Source of the DNA: an uncultured Burkholderiales bacterium
Lineage (GTDB): Bacteria; Pseudomonadota; Gammaproteobacteria; Burkholderiales; Burkholderiaceae_C
Assembly (NCBI GenBank): GCA_903932865.1
Contig: CAIZHQ010000014.1
Span: forward strand, 62,001-126,000
DNA length: 64,000 nucleotides
Direction of reading: 5' to 3'
The position numbers were made by a program, and so were the translations under genes. The first letter of the stretch is position 1; every line of letters begins with the position of its first letter. Shown piece after piece: positions 49,012 to 59,103 of the stretch. The notes under the pieces are model-generated. The model searched no databases and had not been told where the DNA came from. It worked only from the letters and a program-made list of their open reading frames with translations.

Positions 49012-50319
49012 ATGAACCTCGACCGCCTTCGTTCCGCGCTGAACCCAGGTGTCCGCTTGCGCGAGGTCTTGGGCTGGGCCATGTACGACTTTGCCAATTC
49101 GGGTTATTCCACCGTGGTCATCACGGCCGTGTTTGCCGCCTATTTTGTCGGCGGTGTTGCGGATGGCGCCGATTGGGCCACCTTGGCTTGGACCTCAGGC
49201 CTGAGCCTGTCTTATCTCATCGTGATGCTCACCATGCCCGGTTTGGGCGCGTGGGCCGACCGTGTGGCGGGTAAAAAACGCTTGCTGATGTGGGTGACTG
49301 CCGGTTGCGTGCTCAGCACGGCGGCTTTGGCCCTGGTGGGGCCAGGGCAGGTGGCGTTGGGCTTGTGCATTTTGGTGCTGTCCAACACCTTCTTCTCTTA
49401 TGGCGAATCGCTGACCGCTTCGTTCTTGCCCGAGCTGGCAAAGCCTGAAGCCATGGGCCGCGTGAGCGGCTGGGGCTGGTCGCTGGGCTACATCGGCGGC
49501 ATGCTGACGCTGGGCATTTGCCTGGCATATGTGCTGGCCGCGCAAGCGCGCGGTGAGTCGGGCAGCCAGTTTGTGCCAGTGACGATGCTGATCACGGCGG
49601 CCGTGTATGGCGGCGCAGCGTGTGTCACTTTTGCCCTGTTGCGCGAGCACTCACCCGCCAGGCCCGAATCCTCTGTGCAGTCGGTCAGCCAAAGCCTGCG
49701 CCACTTGCGACAGACCCTGCGCGAGGCGTTGCCGTACCGCGATTTCACCCAGTTGCTGGCCTGCGCCGTGGCCTACCAGGGCGGCGTGGCCGTGGCCATC
49801 ACCCTGGCGGCCATTTACGCCGAGCAGGTCATCGGATTTCAGCCGCAAGAAACCATGGTGCTGATCTTTGTGCTCAACATCGCGGCTTTTGTCGGGGCCT
49901 TGCTCTTTGGCCACGTGCAAGACCAATTGGGACACAAGCTGGCCTTGTCGCTGACACTGCTGGGCTGGGTGGCCACTTGTTTCATCGCAGCGCTGTCCAC
50001 CGACAAGGCCACGTTCTGGTGGGCGGCTGGGATCGCTGGCTTTTTCATGGGATCGAGCCAGTCTGCGGGTCGTGCCATGGCAGGGCTGATGGTGCCGCCC
50101 CATCGCTTGGGCGAGTTTTTTGGCCTGTGGACCTTTGCCATTCGCCTGGCCAGCATTTTGGGGCCGGTGACCTATGGCCTGATCACTTGGCTGAGCGATG
50201 GCAACCAGCGCTTGGCGATCGGATCGACCTCTTTGCTGTTTGTGCTGGGTCTGGTGCTGTTGATGCCGGTGAATGTGCAGCGCGGTCGCCGCATGGCGAT
50301 GGGACAGGGCGCGGAGTGA
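49012..50319 (+). CDS. UMF1-type MFS transporter
   Basis: A 435-residue 12-helix carrier. GWAMYDFANSGYSTVVITAVF near residue 22 is the Atg22/UMF1-family opening; VSGWGWSLGYIGGMLTLGI and FFGLWTFAIRLASILGPVTYG follow. Bacterial members are often called UMF1-family transporters; the substrate may be amino acids or sugars but is unknown. Eleven bases after the previous gene. Confidence 0.87.
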   Translation: MNLDRLRSALNPGVRLREVLGWAMYDFANSGYSTVVITAVFAAYFVGGVADGADWATLAWTSGLSLSYLIVMLTMPGLGAWADRVAGKKRLLMWVTAGCVLSTAALALVGPGQVALGLCILVLSNTFFSYGESLTASFLPELAKPEAMGRVSGWGWSLGYIGGMLTLGICLAYVLAAQARGESGSQFVPVTMLITAAVYGGAACVTFALLREHSPARPESSVQSVSQSLRHLRQTLREALPYRDFTQLLACAVAYQGGVAVAITLAAIYAEQVIGFQPQETMVLIFVLNIAAFVGALLFGHVQDQLGHKLALSLTLLGWVATCFIAALSTDKATFWWAAGIAGFFMGSSQSAGRAMAGLMVPPHRLGEFFGLWTFAIRLASILGPVTYGLITWLSDGNQRLAIGSTSLLFVLGLVLLMPVNVQRGRRMAMGQGAE

Positions 50320-50347
50320 TCAGCAGGGCGCCTGTAGGGCCTAGCCT

Positions 50348-51205
50348 TCAGACGTGGGCCGGCGCTTTGTGACAGGCCCCTTGCGGCAAATCCAGCCAGC
50401 GCTGGGCCGCAGCCTCCAGGCCGTGCAAGTCACCGGTGGTGAATAAGCTCAAGCGTTGGATCGCCGACAGGGGTGCAGGGTCTGAACGCAGCAGGCCAGC
50501 GGCTTCCAGCAAGCGCCGCGTCTGGCGGGCCACCGCCTCGCCGGTCGAGACCAGCTGCACATCGGACCCCAGCAGCGCCTTCAAGGGCTTTTCCACAAAC
50601 ACGTAATGCGTACAGCCCAGCACCAATGTGTCCATTTGACCTAGGCCTTTGCCAAATGCGCCCATGGCGGCGGTGTATTGCTTCAGCAGTTCAGTGATGC
50701 GTTGTTCTGCGGCCTCGGCTAAACCGGGCAGGGTGCTTTGCTCAATCGCCAGGGCCAGGCCATTGCAGGCTTGTACAGTGAATTGGGCTTGCCCCCGTAC
50801 CGAGTCGAGCAGTCGCGCGAACTTGTCGCTGGCCACGGTGCCCCGGGTGGCCATCACGCCAATATGGCCGGTCTGGCTCAGGGCTACGGCGGGTTTGAGC
50901 GCGGGCTCCACCCCAACCAAGGGCAGTTGAGGATGGCGTGTGCGCAGCTCATGGATGGCGGCAGCAGTGGCGGTGTTGCAGGCCACCACCAGCGCCTTGA
51001 GCTGGTGTTGCGCCAGCAAATGCTCGGTGATGGCGTGCGTGCGTTGTCGCACGTACAGATCGGTTTTTTCGCCGTAAGGCGCGTGCGCGTTGTCGGCCAG
51101 GTACACAAAACGCTCATGCGGCAGTTCGGTTTGCAAGGCCTGCAGCACGCTCAGGCCACCTATGCCGCTGTCGAACACGCCGATGGGACGCTGGTCAGAA
51201 GTCAT
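50348..51205 (-). CDS. murI: glutamate racemase
   Basis: A 285-residue racemase that makes D-Glu for peptidoglycan. GVFDSGIGGLSVLQAL (acid/base region), VACNTATAAAI (first catalytic Cys), LGCTHYVFVEKP (second Cys plus His) are present. ATG 51205 (MTSDQRPIGV) is the start; the long in-frame upstream extension overlaps the fumarase gene and is shadow. Slightly long tail but otherwise typical. Confidence 0.93.
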   Translation of the reverse strand: MTSDQRPIGVFDSGIGGLSVLQALQTELPHERFVYLADNAHAPYGEKTDLYVRQRTHAITEHLLAQHQLKALVVACNTATAAAIHELRTRHPQLPLVGVEPALKPAVALSQTGHIGVMATRGTVASDKFARLLDSVRGQAQFTVQACNGLALAIEQSTLPGLAEAAEQRITELLKQYTAAMGAFGKGLGQMDTLVLGCTHYVFVEKPLKALLGSDVQLVSTGEAVARQTRRLLEAAGLLRSDPAPLSAIQRLSLFTTGDLHGLEAAAQRWLDLPQGACHKAPAHV

Positions 51206-51260
51206 GGGGTGGCGGGTCTGAAAACAGGCCGCTTGCGTGGCCTGTTGGTGCTCGGCTGCA

Positions 51261-52814
51261 TCAACCTGCGGTGACGCCGATGCCTTTGAACTCGCCGGTG
51301 GCAATGCGCTTTTGCCATTCGGCGGGTCCCGTGATGTGGGCGCTGGTGCCGCCCGCGTCCACTGCCACCGTGACAGGCATGTCCACCACGTCGAATTCAT
51401 AGATGGCTTCCATGCCCATGTCGGCAAAGCCCACCACCTGGGCGTGCTTGATGGCTTTGGACACCAAGTAAGCCGCGCCGCCCACGGCCATCAGGTAAGC
51501 GCTCTTGTGCTTTTGGATGGCCTCAATGGCCACTGGGCCGCGCTCGGCTTTGCCGATCATGGCGATCAGCCCGGTCTGGCCCAGCATCATTTCGGTGAAG
51601 CCATCCATGCGGGTAGAGGTGGTGGGACCTGCGGGGCCCACGGCCTCGTCGCCCACGGGGTCCACCGGGCCAACGTAATAAATGACGCGGTTCTTGAAAC
51701 TCACAGGCAGCGGCTCGCCCTTGGCCAGCATGTCCTGAATGCGCTTGTGCGCGGCGTCGCGGCCCGTGAGCATCTTGCCGTTGAGCAGCAGCGTCTGGCC
51801 GGGTTTCCAGGCGGCGACTTGCTCGGGTGTCAAGGTGTTCAGGTCCACGCGCTGGCTCTTTTCGGTGTCGGCCGTCCAGCCCACATTGGGCCACAGGTCG
51901 AGCGAGGGCGCTTCGAGGTAGCTGGGGCCGGAGCCGTCCAGCACAAAGTGCGCGTGGCGGGTGGCGGCACAGTTGGGGATCATGGCCACGGGTTTGCTGG
52001 CCGCGTGCGTGGGGTACATCTTGATCTTGACGTCGAGCACCGTGGTCAGGCCTCCCAGGCCTTGCGCGCCAATGCCCAGGGCGTTGACCTTGTGGTACAG
52101 CTCCAAACGCATGTCTTCGACTGGGTCGAGCTTCTCGCCCTTGCTGGATTTTTCGAGCAGCTGGTACATGTCCAGGTCGTCCATCAGGCTTTCTTTGGCC
52201 AAGAGCACGGCTTTTTCGGCTGTGCCGCCAATGCCAATGCCCAGCATGCCCGGTGGGCACCAGCCTGCGCCCATGGTGGGCACGGTTTTGAGCACCCAGT
52301 CAATGATGCTGTCGCCGGGGTTGAGCATGATCAGCTTGGACTTGTTCTCGCTGCCGCCGCCTTTGGCCGCCACGGTGACGTGCACATGGTGGCCGGGCAC
52401 GATCTTGGTGAAGATCACGGCGGGCGTGTTGTCCTTGGTGTTTTTGCGGTTGAAGTGCGGGTCCGACACGACAGAGGCACGCAGCGTGTTGTCGGCAAAG
52501 TTGTAGCCTTGGCGTACGCCTTCGTTGACCGCGTCTTCCAGGCTGCCGGTGAAGCCGTCCAACTTCACGTCCATGCCGATTTCCAGGAAGACATTCACGA
52601 TGCCGGTGTCCTGGCAAATGGGACGGTGCCCGACGGCGCTCATCTTGCTGTTGGTCAAGATTTGCGCAATGGCGTCCTTGGCGGCGGGGCTTTGCTCGCG
52701 CTCGTAAGCGCTGGCCAGGTGCGAGATGAAGTCAGCCGGGTGGTAGTAGCTGATGAATTGAAGGGCCGCAGCAACGGATTCAATCAGGTCGGCTTGTTTG
52801 ATCAGGGTGGTCAT
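51261..52814 (-). CDS. fumA: class I fumarate hydratase (iron-sulfur)
   Basis: A 517-residue single-chain class I fumarase (FumA/FumB type) of the TCA cycle. Probable cluster Cys residues occur in RPICQDTGIVN, GAGWCPPGMLGIGIGG and IPNCAATRHAHFVLDG. The C-terminal half carries VGPVDPVGDEAVGPAGPTTSTRMD and VAVDAGGTSAHITGP. ATG 52814 follows a purine-rich tract. Exact paralogue name (A or B) is arbitrary. Confidence 0.9.
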   Translation of the reverse strand: MTTLIKQADLIESVAAALQFISYYHPADFISHLASAYEREQSPAAKDAIAQILTNSKMSAVGHRPICQDTGIVNVFLEIGMDVKLDGFTGSLEDAVNEGVRQGYNFADNTLRASVVSDPHFNRKNTKDNTPAVIFTKIVPGHHVHVTVAAKGGGSENKSKLIMLNPGDSIIDWVLKTVPTMGAGWCPPGMLGIGIGGTAEKAVLLAKESLMDDLDMYQLLEKSSKGEKLDPVEDMRLELYHKVNALGIGAQGLGGLTTVLDVKIKMYPTHAASKPVAMIPNCAATRHAHFVLDGSGPSYLEAPSLDLWPNVGWTADTEKSQRVDLNTLTPEQVAAWKPGQTLLLNGKMLTGRDAAHKRIQDMLAKGEPLPVSFKNRVIYYVGPVDPVGDEAVGPAGPTTSTRMDGFTEMMLGQTGLIAMIGKAERGPVAIEAIQKHKSAYLMAVGGAAYLVSKAIKHAQVVGFADMGMEAIYEFDVVDMPVTVAVDAGGTSAHITGPAEWQKRIATGEFKGIGVTAG

Positions 52815-52859
52815 GGGGGTTTGATCTCGAAAAAATCAAAAAAGGTCTTCGTCAGGCGC

Positions 52860-53459
52860 TCAGTGGGCCTTGTCGTGGTGCGACATGAGGCGGTCGGCGT
52901 AGGCAATGGCGATGGCGCTGAGCAAAAAAGCCATGTGGATGATGGTTTGCCACATCAGCACTTTTTCGTCGTAGTTGGCCGCGTTGATGAAGGTTTTGAG
53001 CAGGTGGATCGAGCTGATACCGATGATGGCCGTCCCCAGTTTCACTTTGAGCACCGAGGCGTTGACGTGATTGAGCCACTCGGGCTGGTCCGGATGGCCT
53101 TCGAGGTTCAGGCGCGAGACAAAGGTTTCATAACCGCCAACGATGACCATGATCAGCAAGTTGGAGATCATGACCACGTCGATCAGGGCCAGCACCACCA
53201 GCATGATCACGGTCTCATTCAGGGCCGTTAACTGCGCATCGGCTTTGTAGCCGATGCTGCTGACCAGCGCCTGCAGCGCGGTTTGGTTGCCAAATGCCGC
53301 TTCGAGCAGGTGGACCAGTTCAACCCAAAAATGGAACACATAGACCGCTTGTGCGGCGATCAGCCCTAAGTAAAGAGGCAATTGCAGCCATCGGCTGGCA
53401 AAAATGAAGCTGCTCAAGGGACTCAATTTGCTTTGAGGGGCGGGCGGCTGGTTGGACAT
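52860..53459 (-). CDS. YqhA-like UPF0114 membrane protein
   Basis: A 199-residue protein with four predicted transmembrane helices (about 30-52, 82-103, 121-142 and 160-180). [23 protein letters not shown] and [41 protein letters not shown] are the UPF0114 (TIGR00645) signature-like stretches. Function unknown. Start ATG 53459 rather than an earlier in-frame start. Confidence 0.85.
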   Translation of the reverse strand: MSNQPPAPQSKLSPLSSFIFASRWLQLPLYLGLIAAQAVYVFHFWVELVHLLEAAFGNQTALQALVSSIGYKADAQLTALNETVIMLVVLALIDVVMISNLLIMVIVGGYETFVSRLNLEGHPDQPEWLNHVNASVLKVKLGTAIIGISSIHLLKTFINAANYDEKVLMWQTIIHMAFLLSAIAIAYADRLMSHHDKAH

Positions 53460-53523
53460 GTTTTTCCTGAAAGTTGCATAAAGGCAGTGCCTTGGGGCGA
53501 ACACTGATTTTAGGCGTTAGAAG

Positions 53524-53540
53524 TCCGATTTAATATCGGA
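53524..53540. promoter_or_regulatory. inverted repeat between yqhA and acs
   Basis: TCCGAT, five-base spacer TTAAT, ATCGGA: a perfect 6-bp inverted repeat, 97 bases upstream of acs and 65 upstream of the divergent yqhA start. A possible regulator site. Confidence 0.4.
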
Positions 53541-53637
53541 TGGATGCAAGCCTGATGTCAGTCAGTGCTTTGTAAGAGCGAAAGCAGATATTTGCACCAG
53601 TTTAAAAATCGACCATGTCAATGAGGAGACAAATCTG

Positions 53638-55599
53638 ATGAGTTCCACCCTTTACCAACCCAGTGCCGATTTCGTGAAAAACGCCCACATCTCGGGCATG
53701 CCCGCCTATGAGGCGCTGTGCAAAGAAGCCGAAACCGATTACGAAGGCTATTGGGCCCGTCTGGCCAGAGAGCTGATCAGCTGGAAGACTCCTTTTACCA
53801 AGGTGCTCGACGAATCGAACGCGCCCTTTTTCAAGTGGTTCGAAGACGGCACGCTGAACGCCTCTTACAACTGCCTGGACCGCAACGTCGAAAAAGGTCT
53901 GGGCGACAAGACCGCCATCATCTTTGAAGCCGACGGCGGCGAAGTGAGCCGGGTCACTTATAGCCAATTGTTGGCCAAGACCTGCCAATACGCCAATGCT
54001 TTGAAGAGCTTGGGCATCAAAAAAGGTGACCGTGTGGTCATCTACATCTCCATGTCGATCGACGGCGTGGCCGCCATGCAAGCCTGTGCCCGAATTGGCG
54101 CGACCCACTCGGTGGTGTTCGGTGGTTTCTCGGCCCAGTCGCTGCGCGACCGCATCGAAGACACCGGCGCGGTCGCCGTGATCACCGCCGACAACCAAGT
54201 GCGCGGCGGCAAGTTGCTGCCCCTCAAAGCCATCGTGGACGACGCCATCAACCTGGGCGGTTGCGGCTCCATCAAGAACGTTTTGGTCGTCAAGCGCTCG
54301 GGCGCTGACATCGCCATGACCGCAGGCCGTGACCTGTGGATGGCCGATCTGGCAGACAAGCAAGCCACCACCTGCGAGCCCGAGTGGGTGGGTGCCGAGC
54401 ACCCATTGTTCTTGCTCTACACCTCCGGCTCCACCGGCAAACCCAAAGGCGTTCAACACAGCACGGGTGGCTATTTGTTGCATGCAGCCCTGACCACAAA
54501 GTGGACCTTCGACTTGAAGGCAGACGACGTGTTCTGGTGCACTGCTGACATCGGTTGGGTCACCGGCCACACTTACATCACCTATGGCCCATTGGCTTTG
54601 GGCGGCACCGAAATCGTGTTCGAGGGCGTGCCCACTTACCCCGATGCGGGCCGTTTCTGGAAGATGATCCAGGACCACAAGGTCTCGATCTTCTACACCG
54701 CGCCGACTGCCATCCGCTCGCTCATCAAGGCCGCTGAAGCCAACGACGCCGTGCACCCCAAGAGCTACAATTTGAGCAGTTTGCGTCTGCTGGGCTCGGT
54801 CGGTGAGCCGATCAACCCCGCCGCCTGGGAGTGGTACCACAAGCACGTCGGCGGCGGCAATTGCCCCATCGTCGATACCTTCTGGCAGACCGAAACCGGT
54901 GGACACATGATCACGCCGCTGCCTGGTGCCACGCCCATGGTGCCTGGTTCCTGCACCTTGTCTTTCCCTGGTATCCAGGCTGCCATCGTGGACGAAACTG
55001 GCAAAGACATGCCCAACGGCCAAGGCGGCATTTTGGTGGTCAAGCGCCCCTGGCCTTCCATGATCCGCAACATCTGGGGCGACCCAGAGCGTTTCAAAAA
55101 GAGTTACTACCCCGATGACTTCAAAGGCAAGTACTACTTGGCAGGTGACGGCTCAATCCGTGACGAGAAAACCGGTTACTTCACCATCACCGGCCGCATC
55201 GACGACGTGCTCAACGTGTCGGGTCACCGAATGGGCACGATGGAAATCGAATCGGCCTTGGTCAGCTGCACCGAGCTGGTGGCCGAAGCCGCCGTGGTGG
55301 GCCGTCCTGATGACACCACGGGTGAGGCGATTTGCGCCTTCGTGGTGCTCAAGCGCTCGCTGCCCAACACCGACGAAGGCAAGGCCATTGCCAAGCAATT
55401 GCGCGACCACATCGCCAAAGAAATTGGCCCGATCGCCAAGCCCAAGGACATCCGTTTTGGCGAAAACTTGCCCAAGACCCGTTCCGGCAAGATCATGCGC
55501 CGCTTGCTGCGCTCCTTGGCCAAGGGCGAGGAGATCACACAAGACATCTCTACCCTCGAGAACCCCGCCATCTTGGGTCAGTTGGGCCAGGCTTATTGA
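53638..55599 (+). CDS. acs: acetyl-CoA synthetase
   Basis: A 653-residue acyl-adenylating enzyme: acetate + ATP + CoA to acetyl-Co[16 protein letters not shown] (P-loop-like A3, about 262), [35 protein letters not shown] (A7/A8), and the C-terminal [11 protein letters not shown] whose Lys is the acetylation-controlled catalytic residue (about 618). Length and motif set match Acs. A purine-rich GAGGAG precedes ATG 53638. Confidence 0.93.
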   Translation: MSSTLYQPSADFVKNAHISGMPAYEALCKEAETDYEGYWARLARELISWKTPFTKVLDESNAPFFKWFEDGTLNASYNCLDRNVEKGLGDKTAIIFEADGGEVSRVTYSQLLAKTCQYANALKSLGIKKGDRVVIYISMSIDGVAAMQACARIGATHSVVFGGFSAQSLRDRIEDTGAVAVITADNQVRGGKLLPLKAIVDDAINLGGCGSIKNVLVVKRSGADIAMTAGRDLWMADLADKQATTCEPEWVGAEHPLFLLYTSGSTGKPKGVQHSTGGYLLHAALTTKWTFDLKADDVFWCTADIGWVTGHTYITYGPLALGGTEIVFEGVPTYPDAGRFWKMIQDHKVSIFYTAPTAIRSLIKAAEANDAVHPKSYNLSSLRLLGSVGEPINPAAWEWYHKHVGGGNCPIVDTFWQTETGGHMITPLPGATPMVPGSCTLSFPGIQAAIVDETGKDMPNGQGGILVVKRPWPSMIRNIWGDPERFKKSYYPDDFKGKYYLAGDGSIRDEKTGYFTITGRIDDVLNVSGHRMGTMEIESALVSCTELVAEAAVVGRPDDTTGEAICAFVVLKRSLPNTDEGKAIAKQLRDHIAKEIGPIAKPKDIRFGENLPKTRSGKIMRRLLRSLAKGEEITQDISTLENPAILGQLGQAY

Positions 55600-55632
55600 T
55601 GGGTCATGCCGGACTGGATCCGGCATCCATGC

Positions 55633-55661
55633 AAAACGGCAGCCCAGGCTGCCGTTTTTTT
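55633..55661 (+). terminator. intrinsic terminator after acs
   Basis: AAAACGGCAGC, short loop, GCTGCCGTTTT and further T residues. 34 bases after the acs stop. Confidence 0.9.
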
Positions 55662-55710
55662 GCCTGCATCCTGTCGTCTCATGAAGAGGATGTGTGGCGG
55701 TTTGATCTTT

Positions 55711-56694
55711 TTAGGTTTTCATGGCCAAACCTAGGCGTTCGATGGTCGCTTTTTCGGACTGAAACGTGTTGCGGATGAACTGGGTGTATTCCTCGGTGCC
55801 CATGTAAATCACCGACTGGTCGTATTTGTCGAAACTGGCGAGCACGGCCGGGTCTTGCAGCGTGCTTCTGAAGGCGTCGTGCAGTTTTTTCACCACGGCC
55901 GGGTCCATGCCTTTGGGGCCACCGATGCCAAAGGGGGAGTCGGACACGGTGTCATAGCCCAGCTCATTGAGAGTGGGCACGTTCGGCCAGCGCTTCGTGC
56001 GTTTGCTGCCGTAAGTGGCCAGCAGGCGCATGGTCCCTGCCTCGACCTGAGGAGCCCAGCCCGTGGCGTCGCTGTGCGACATGACGTGGCCACCCAAAAC
56101 CGCTTGCAGGCCATCGGTGCTGCCCTTGAAGGGCACATGGGTCACTTCAATCTTGGCTTTGCTGGCGAATTCGGCAAAAGCCAGGTGCGGCGTGGTCCCA
56201 TTGCCGGTGGAGCCATAGGTGAACTTGCCGGGGTTGGCTTTGGCAAAGTCCACCAGATCTTTGATGGTTTTGATGGGCGAGTCGGCCTTGACCACCACGC
56301 CAAAGGTGTAACCCGTGAGGCAAGCGATGTAGGTGAAGTCCTTGAGCGGATCGAACTGCATTTTTTGCATGTGCGGCAAACGCGCCACGCCGATGGTGAT
56401 TTGCGACAGGGTGTAGCCATCGGGCTGGGCGCGCACCAGCTCGTTGGGGCCCAGCATGCCGCTGGCACCAGGTTTGTTTTCAATCACCACTTGAACCCCC
56501 AGGGTTTTGCCGGCACTCTCGGCCAAAGCCCTCATCACGGCATCGCTCGATCCACCCGCAGGCCAGGGGCAGATCAGCTTGATGGGCTTGGCCGGAAAGG
56601 CCTGGGCTTGGGCCAAGCGGGGGAAGGCCACCGTGACCGCGGCAGCGGCGGATGCTTGAACAAATGTGCGTCGTGACGTGCCTTGGGTTTTCAC
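55711..56694 (-). CDS. Bug/TctC-family periplasmic binding protein
   Basis: A 327-residue tripartite tricarboxylate-type (Bug) solute-binding protein. Tat-like signal (SRRTFVQASAAAAVTVAFP, ending AQAQA). Mature part: PAKPIKLICPWPAGGSSDAVM, VVIENKPGASGMLGPNELVR, GKFTYGSTGNGTTPHLAFAEF and VPFKGSTDGLQAVLGGHV. These are orphan binding proteins abundant in Burkholderiales. Ligand unknown (usually a carboxylate or amide). Confidence 0.88.
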   Translation of the reverse strand: MKTQGTSRRTFVQASAAAAVTVAFPRLAQAQAFPAKPIKLICPWPAGGSSDAVMRALAESAGKTLGVQVVIENKPGASGMLGPNELVRAQPDGYTLSQITIGVARLPHMQKMQFDPLKDFTYIACLTGYTFGVVVKADSPIKTIKDLVDFAKANPGKFTYGSTGNGTTPHLAFAEFASKAKIEVTHVPFKGSTDGLQAVLGGHVMSHSDATGWAPQVEAGTMRLLATYGSKRTKRWPNVPTLNELGYDTVSDSPFGIGGPKGMDPAVVKKLHDAFRSTLQDPAVLASFDKYDQSVIYMGTEEYTQFIRNTFQSEKATIERLGLAMKT

Positions 56695-56804
56695 ACCGGT
56701 CTCCTTTTTGAATGCGGTGTGAGCATTCCAAAGGAAGCAGCGTGACCTGACAAGAGGGCAAACCTGAGCCCGGGCCCAGGCGAGGTCGCTTTCGCGACTG
56801 TGCC

Positions 56805-58619
56805 TCAGTCACCCTTGACCAGGCCCTCGCGCCTGGGGTCGGCCCCGCCAAACCAGCCGCTGGGGGTGCGTTCGATGGCCTGCAGACCGCTGGTCATCTC
56901 CATTTCTCGCACCTCATGGCCACGCGCTTTGAGGGCGTCCACGGTGCTGCTGTTGAAACGTTGGGCTTCGAGCATTGTTGGGCCCCCCAGCGAGCCGAAG
57001 TTGGGCAGGTCAATCGCTTGCTGCGCATTCAGTCCCCAGTGCAACGTGCCCGTGAGCAGCTTGGCGGTGTAGTGGATGATGGCCGCGCCCCCGGGGCTGC
57101 CGCCGCTCATGAGCATTTGGCCTGTGGTTTTGTCAAACACCAAAGTGGGTGACATGGATGAGCGGGGGCGCTTGCCTGGTTCGACCCGGTTGGCGATGGG
57201 GCGGCCTTGGGCGTCGGCAGGGGCCAAGCTGAAATCGGTCAACTCGTTGTTGAGCAAAAAGCCGCCGGGGCGAGACGGGTCTGTGGTGACCATGCGGCGC
57301 GAGCCAAAGGCGGCTTCGATGGTGGTGGTCATGGCCACCGCGCGGCCTTGGGCATCGACTACGCTGATGTGGCTGGTGCCGTATTCGGTTTGTGTGGGCA
57401 TGGGCGCGAAGCTGGTGGTTTTGCCACCGGGCTGGCCCGCTGTGGCTGATTTCATGGCCTGTGTACCGATCAGCTGGCTGCGTTCACGCAGGTAGCCCGG
57501 TGCCAGCAGGCTGCGCCAGTCACCTGCGGGGGCGCTCACAAAATCAGGGTCAGCCACATACTGCGCCCGGTCGGCAAAAGCCAGGCGCGAAGCCTCGGTG
57601 TACCTGTGCAAAAAGTCGGACGAGGGCAGGCCAGCGGCCAGCTCGGGGCCTTGCGCTGAGATGTTGCCCAGCAGGCCCAAAATTTGGCCGATGGCGATGT
57701 GGCCCGAAGACGGTGGGGGAAAGCCACAGAGGCGGTAAGCCCGCGAGGAAGCGGTGTGGTCAAAACACAGGGCTTCGCGCATGCGGGGCTGGTAGCTGGC
57801 CAGGTCTTGCAGGCTCAAGGTGCCAGGGCGAGGCGCTTGTGCGGTGCGGGCCACCATGGCTTGGGCCACCGGCCCTTCGTGCAGAGCGCGGCTGCCCTGG
57901 GCCGCTATGAGGCGCAGCACATGCGCGTATTCGGGGTTGCGCAGCACATGGCCCACAGGCCAGGCCTGCCCATCGGCTTGGTAGAAAAAGCGCATGGCCA
58001 GCGGGTCTTTTTTGAGCAGCGCGTCGGCGTTCAGCAAGGCGTGCAGACGCGGGCTGACCCGAAAGCCTTGCTCGGCCAAGGTGATGGCGGGCTGCAGCAG
58101 CTGCGCCCAAGGCAGGCGGCCGTGTTGGCGGTGTGCTGCTTCGAGCATGCGCACCGCGCCGGGCACGCCCACCGAATGCCCGCTTTGCACCGCCTCTGGA
58201 AATGGCAGCGGCTTGCCTTGGTCCATGAACATGTCGCCTCGGGCACCTGCTGGTGCGGTTTCGCGCCCGTCGTGGGCCGTGACCTTTTGGCCATCAAAGT
58301 GCAACAAAAACGCGCCGCCGCCAATGCCGCTGGACTGCGGCTCCACCAGGCCCAGCACCATTTGTACGGCAATGGCGGCATCGAGCGCCGAACCGCCTGC
58401 GCGAAGCACCTGGTGCCCCGCATCGGTGGCCAGTGGGTTGGCAGCAGCCACTGCCTGGCGCGTGAAGGCCCAGCCGGGTTTGGCGGTGTTGCCGCTGGCC
58501 GCTTCGGGTTGTGTGGCGTGATCGGGCACGCTGTAGCGCAGGGCTTTAGCGGGGGGCTGTGTGGTGCAGGCGCTCAACAACGCCAGCAGGGTCAGGCTCA
58601 AAGGCAGGTTTTTGTTCAT
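56805..58619 (-). CDS. ggt: gamma-glutamyltransferase (lipoprotein-type)
   Basis: A 604-residue Ntn-hydrolase precursor with a lipoprotein signal (LTLLALLSACTTQPP). The large subunit has VLRAGGSALDAAIAVQMVLG, SSGIGGGAFLLHF, PAGARGDMF; the autoprocessing Thr is in TEYGTSHISVVD (about residue 411), followed by TTTIEAAFGS and SMSPTLVFDKTTGQMLMSGG. It would transfer or hydrolyse glutamyl groups from glutathione in the periplasm. Start ATG 58619 rather than the longer in-frame extension. Confidence 0.9.
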   Translation of the reverse strand: MNKNLPLSLTLLALLSACTTQPPAKALRYSVPDHATQPEAASGNTAKPGWAFTRQAVAAANPLATDAGHQVLRAGGSALDAAIAVQMVLGLVEPQSSGIGGGAFLLHFDGQKVTAHDGRETAPAGARGDMFMDQGKPLPFPEAVQSGHSVGVPGAVRMLEAAHRQHGRLPWAQLLQPAITLAEQGFRVSPRLHALLNADALLKKDPLAMRFFYQADGQAWPVGHVLRNPEYAHVLRLIAAQGSRALHEGPVAQAMVARTAQAPRPGTLSLQDLASYQPRMREALCFDHTASSRAYRLCGFPPPSSGHIAIGQILGLLGNISAQGPELAAGLPSSDFLHRYTEASRLAFADRAQYVADPDFVSAPAGDWRSLLAPGYLRERSQLIGTQAMKSATAGQPGGKTTSFAPMPTQTEYGTSHISVVDAQGRAVAMTTTIEAAFGSRRMVTTDPSRPGGFLLNNELTDFSLAPADAQGRPIANRVEPGKRPRSSMSPTLVFDKTTGQMLMSGGSPGGAAIIHYTAKLLTGTLHWGLNAQQAIDLPNFGSLGGPTMLEAQRFNSSTVDALKARGHEVREMEMTSGLQAIERTPSGWFGGADPRREGLVKGD

Positions 58620-58704
58620 GGTGTTTCTCTTCAGTTGACGACCGCATGCATTTGCTCGATCGTGGCCGTGGCTGTGGGGCGTTTGAATGGAGTCCCTGTC
58701 CAGT

Positions 58705-59103
58705 TCAAGGTTTCCACAAGGATTGATTTTGCAATGCCGCCTGCAGTTGCGGCAACAGCCGTTGGGCCTCGCGTTCGCCCGACTGCCGGGCCATCCGAAA
58801 AAAAGCAGGTTAACCGTGAGCCCAAAAAGACCCCAGCAAAGCCCCCACGCTGGAGCCCACCACCAGGTCCACGCCAATGCCCGCGGCTTCCAGCACCCGC
58901 ATGACGCCAATGTGGGCATAACCCCGGGGGCCGCCTCTGCCGAGCACCAGCGCCACGCGCGGCGCGGGCGTGATGGCGGGCACCGCGCTCATGGCCACGG
59001 GGCTGTTGGGCTGTGCATGGTTGAACTGGGCACAGGCTGCAATCGACCATGCGGCAATGACCACAGTCGCCAAGCCCCAGCGGCGGTGTGATTCAGTCTT
59101 CAT
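58705..59103 (-). pseudogene. truncated patatin-like phospholipase remnant
   Basis: A 97-codon frame: lipoprotein-like N-terminus (WSIAACAQ), then the patatin opening RVALVLGRGGPRGYAHIGVM, RVLEAAGIGVDLVVGSSVGALLG (nucleophile elbow GSSVG). It stops at TAA 58810, where a family member continues for well over 100 further residues with the catalytic Asp. After the stop the same frame remains open for 34 codons (FFRMARQSGEREAQRLLPQL) to TGA 58705, coding-like. So most likely a decayed or partly deleted gene. Its start overlaps the TetR stop by 11 bases. Confidence 0.6.

Noticed and set aside
51237..53231. Long plus-strand frame opposite the fumarase gene
   Set aside because: It mirrors the codon structure of the fumarase and is His/Gly/Val-rich; no start signal or family match.
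53602..55023. Minus-strand frame opposite acs
   Set aside because: Acs is clear on the plus strand; the other frame is a high-GC shadow.
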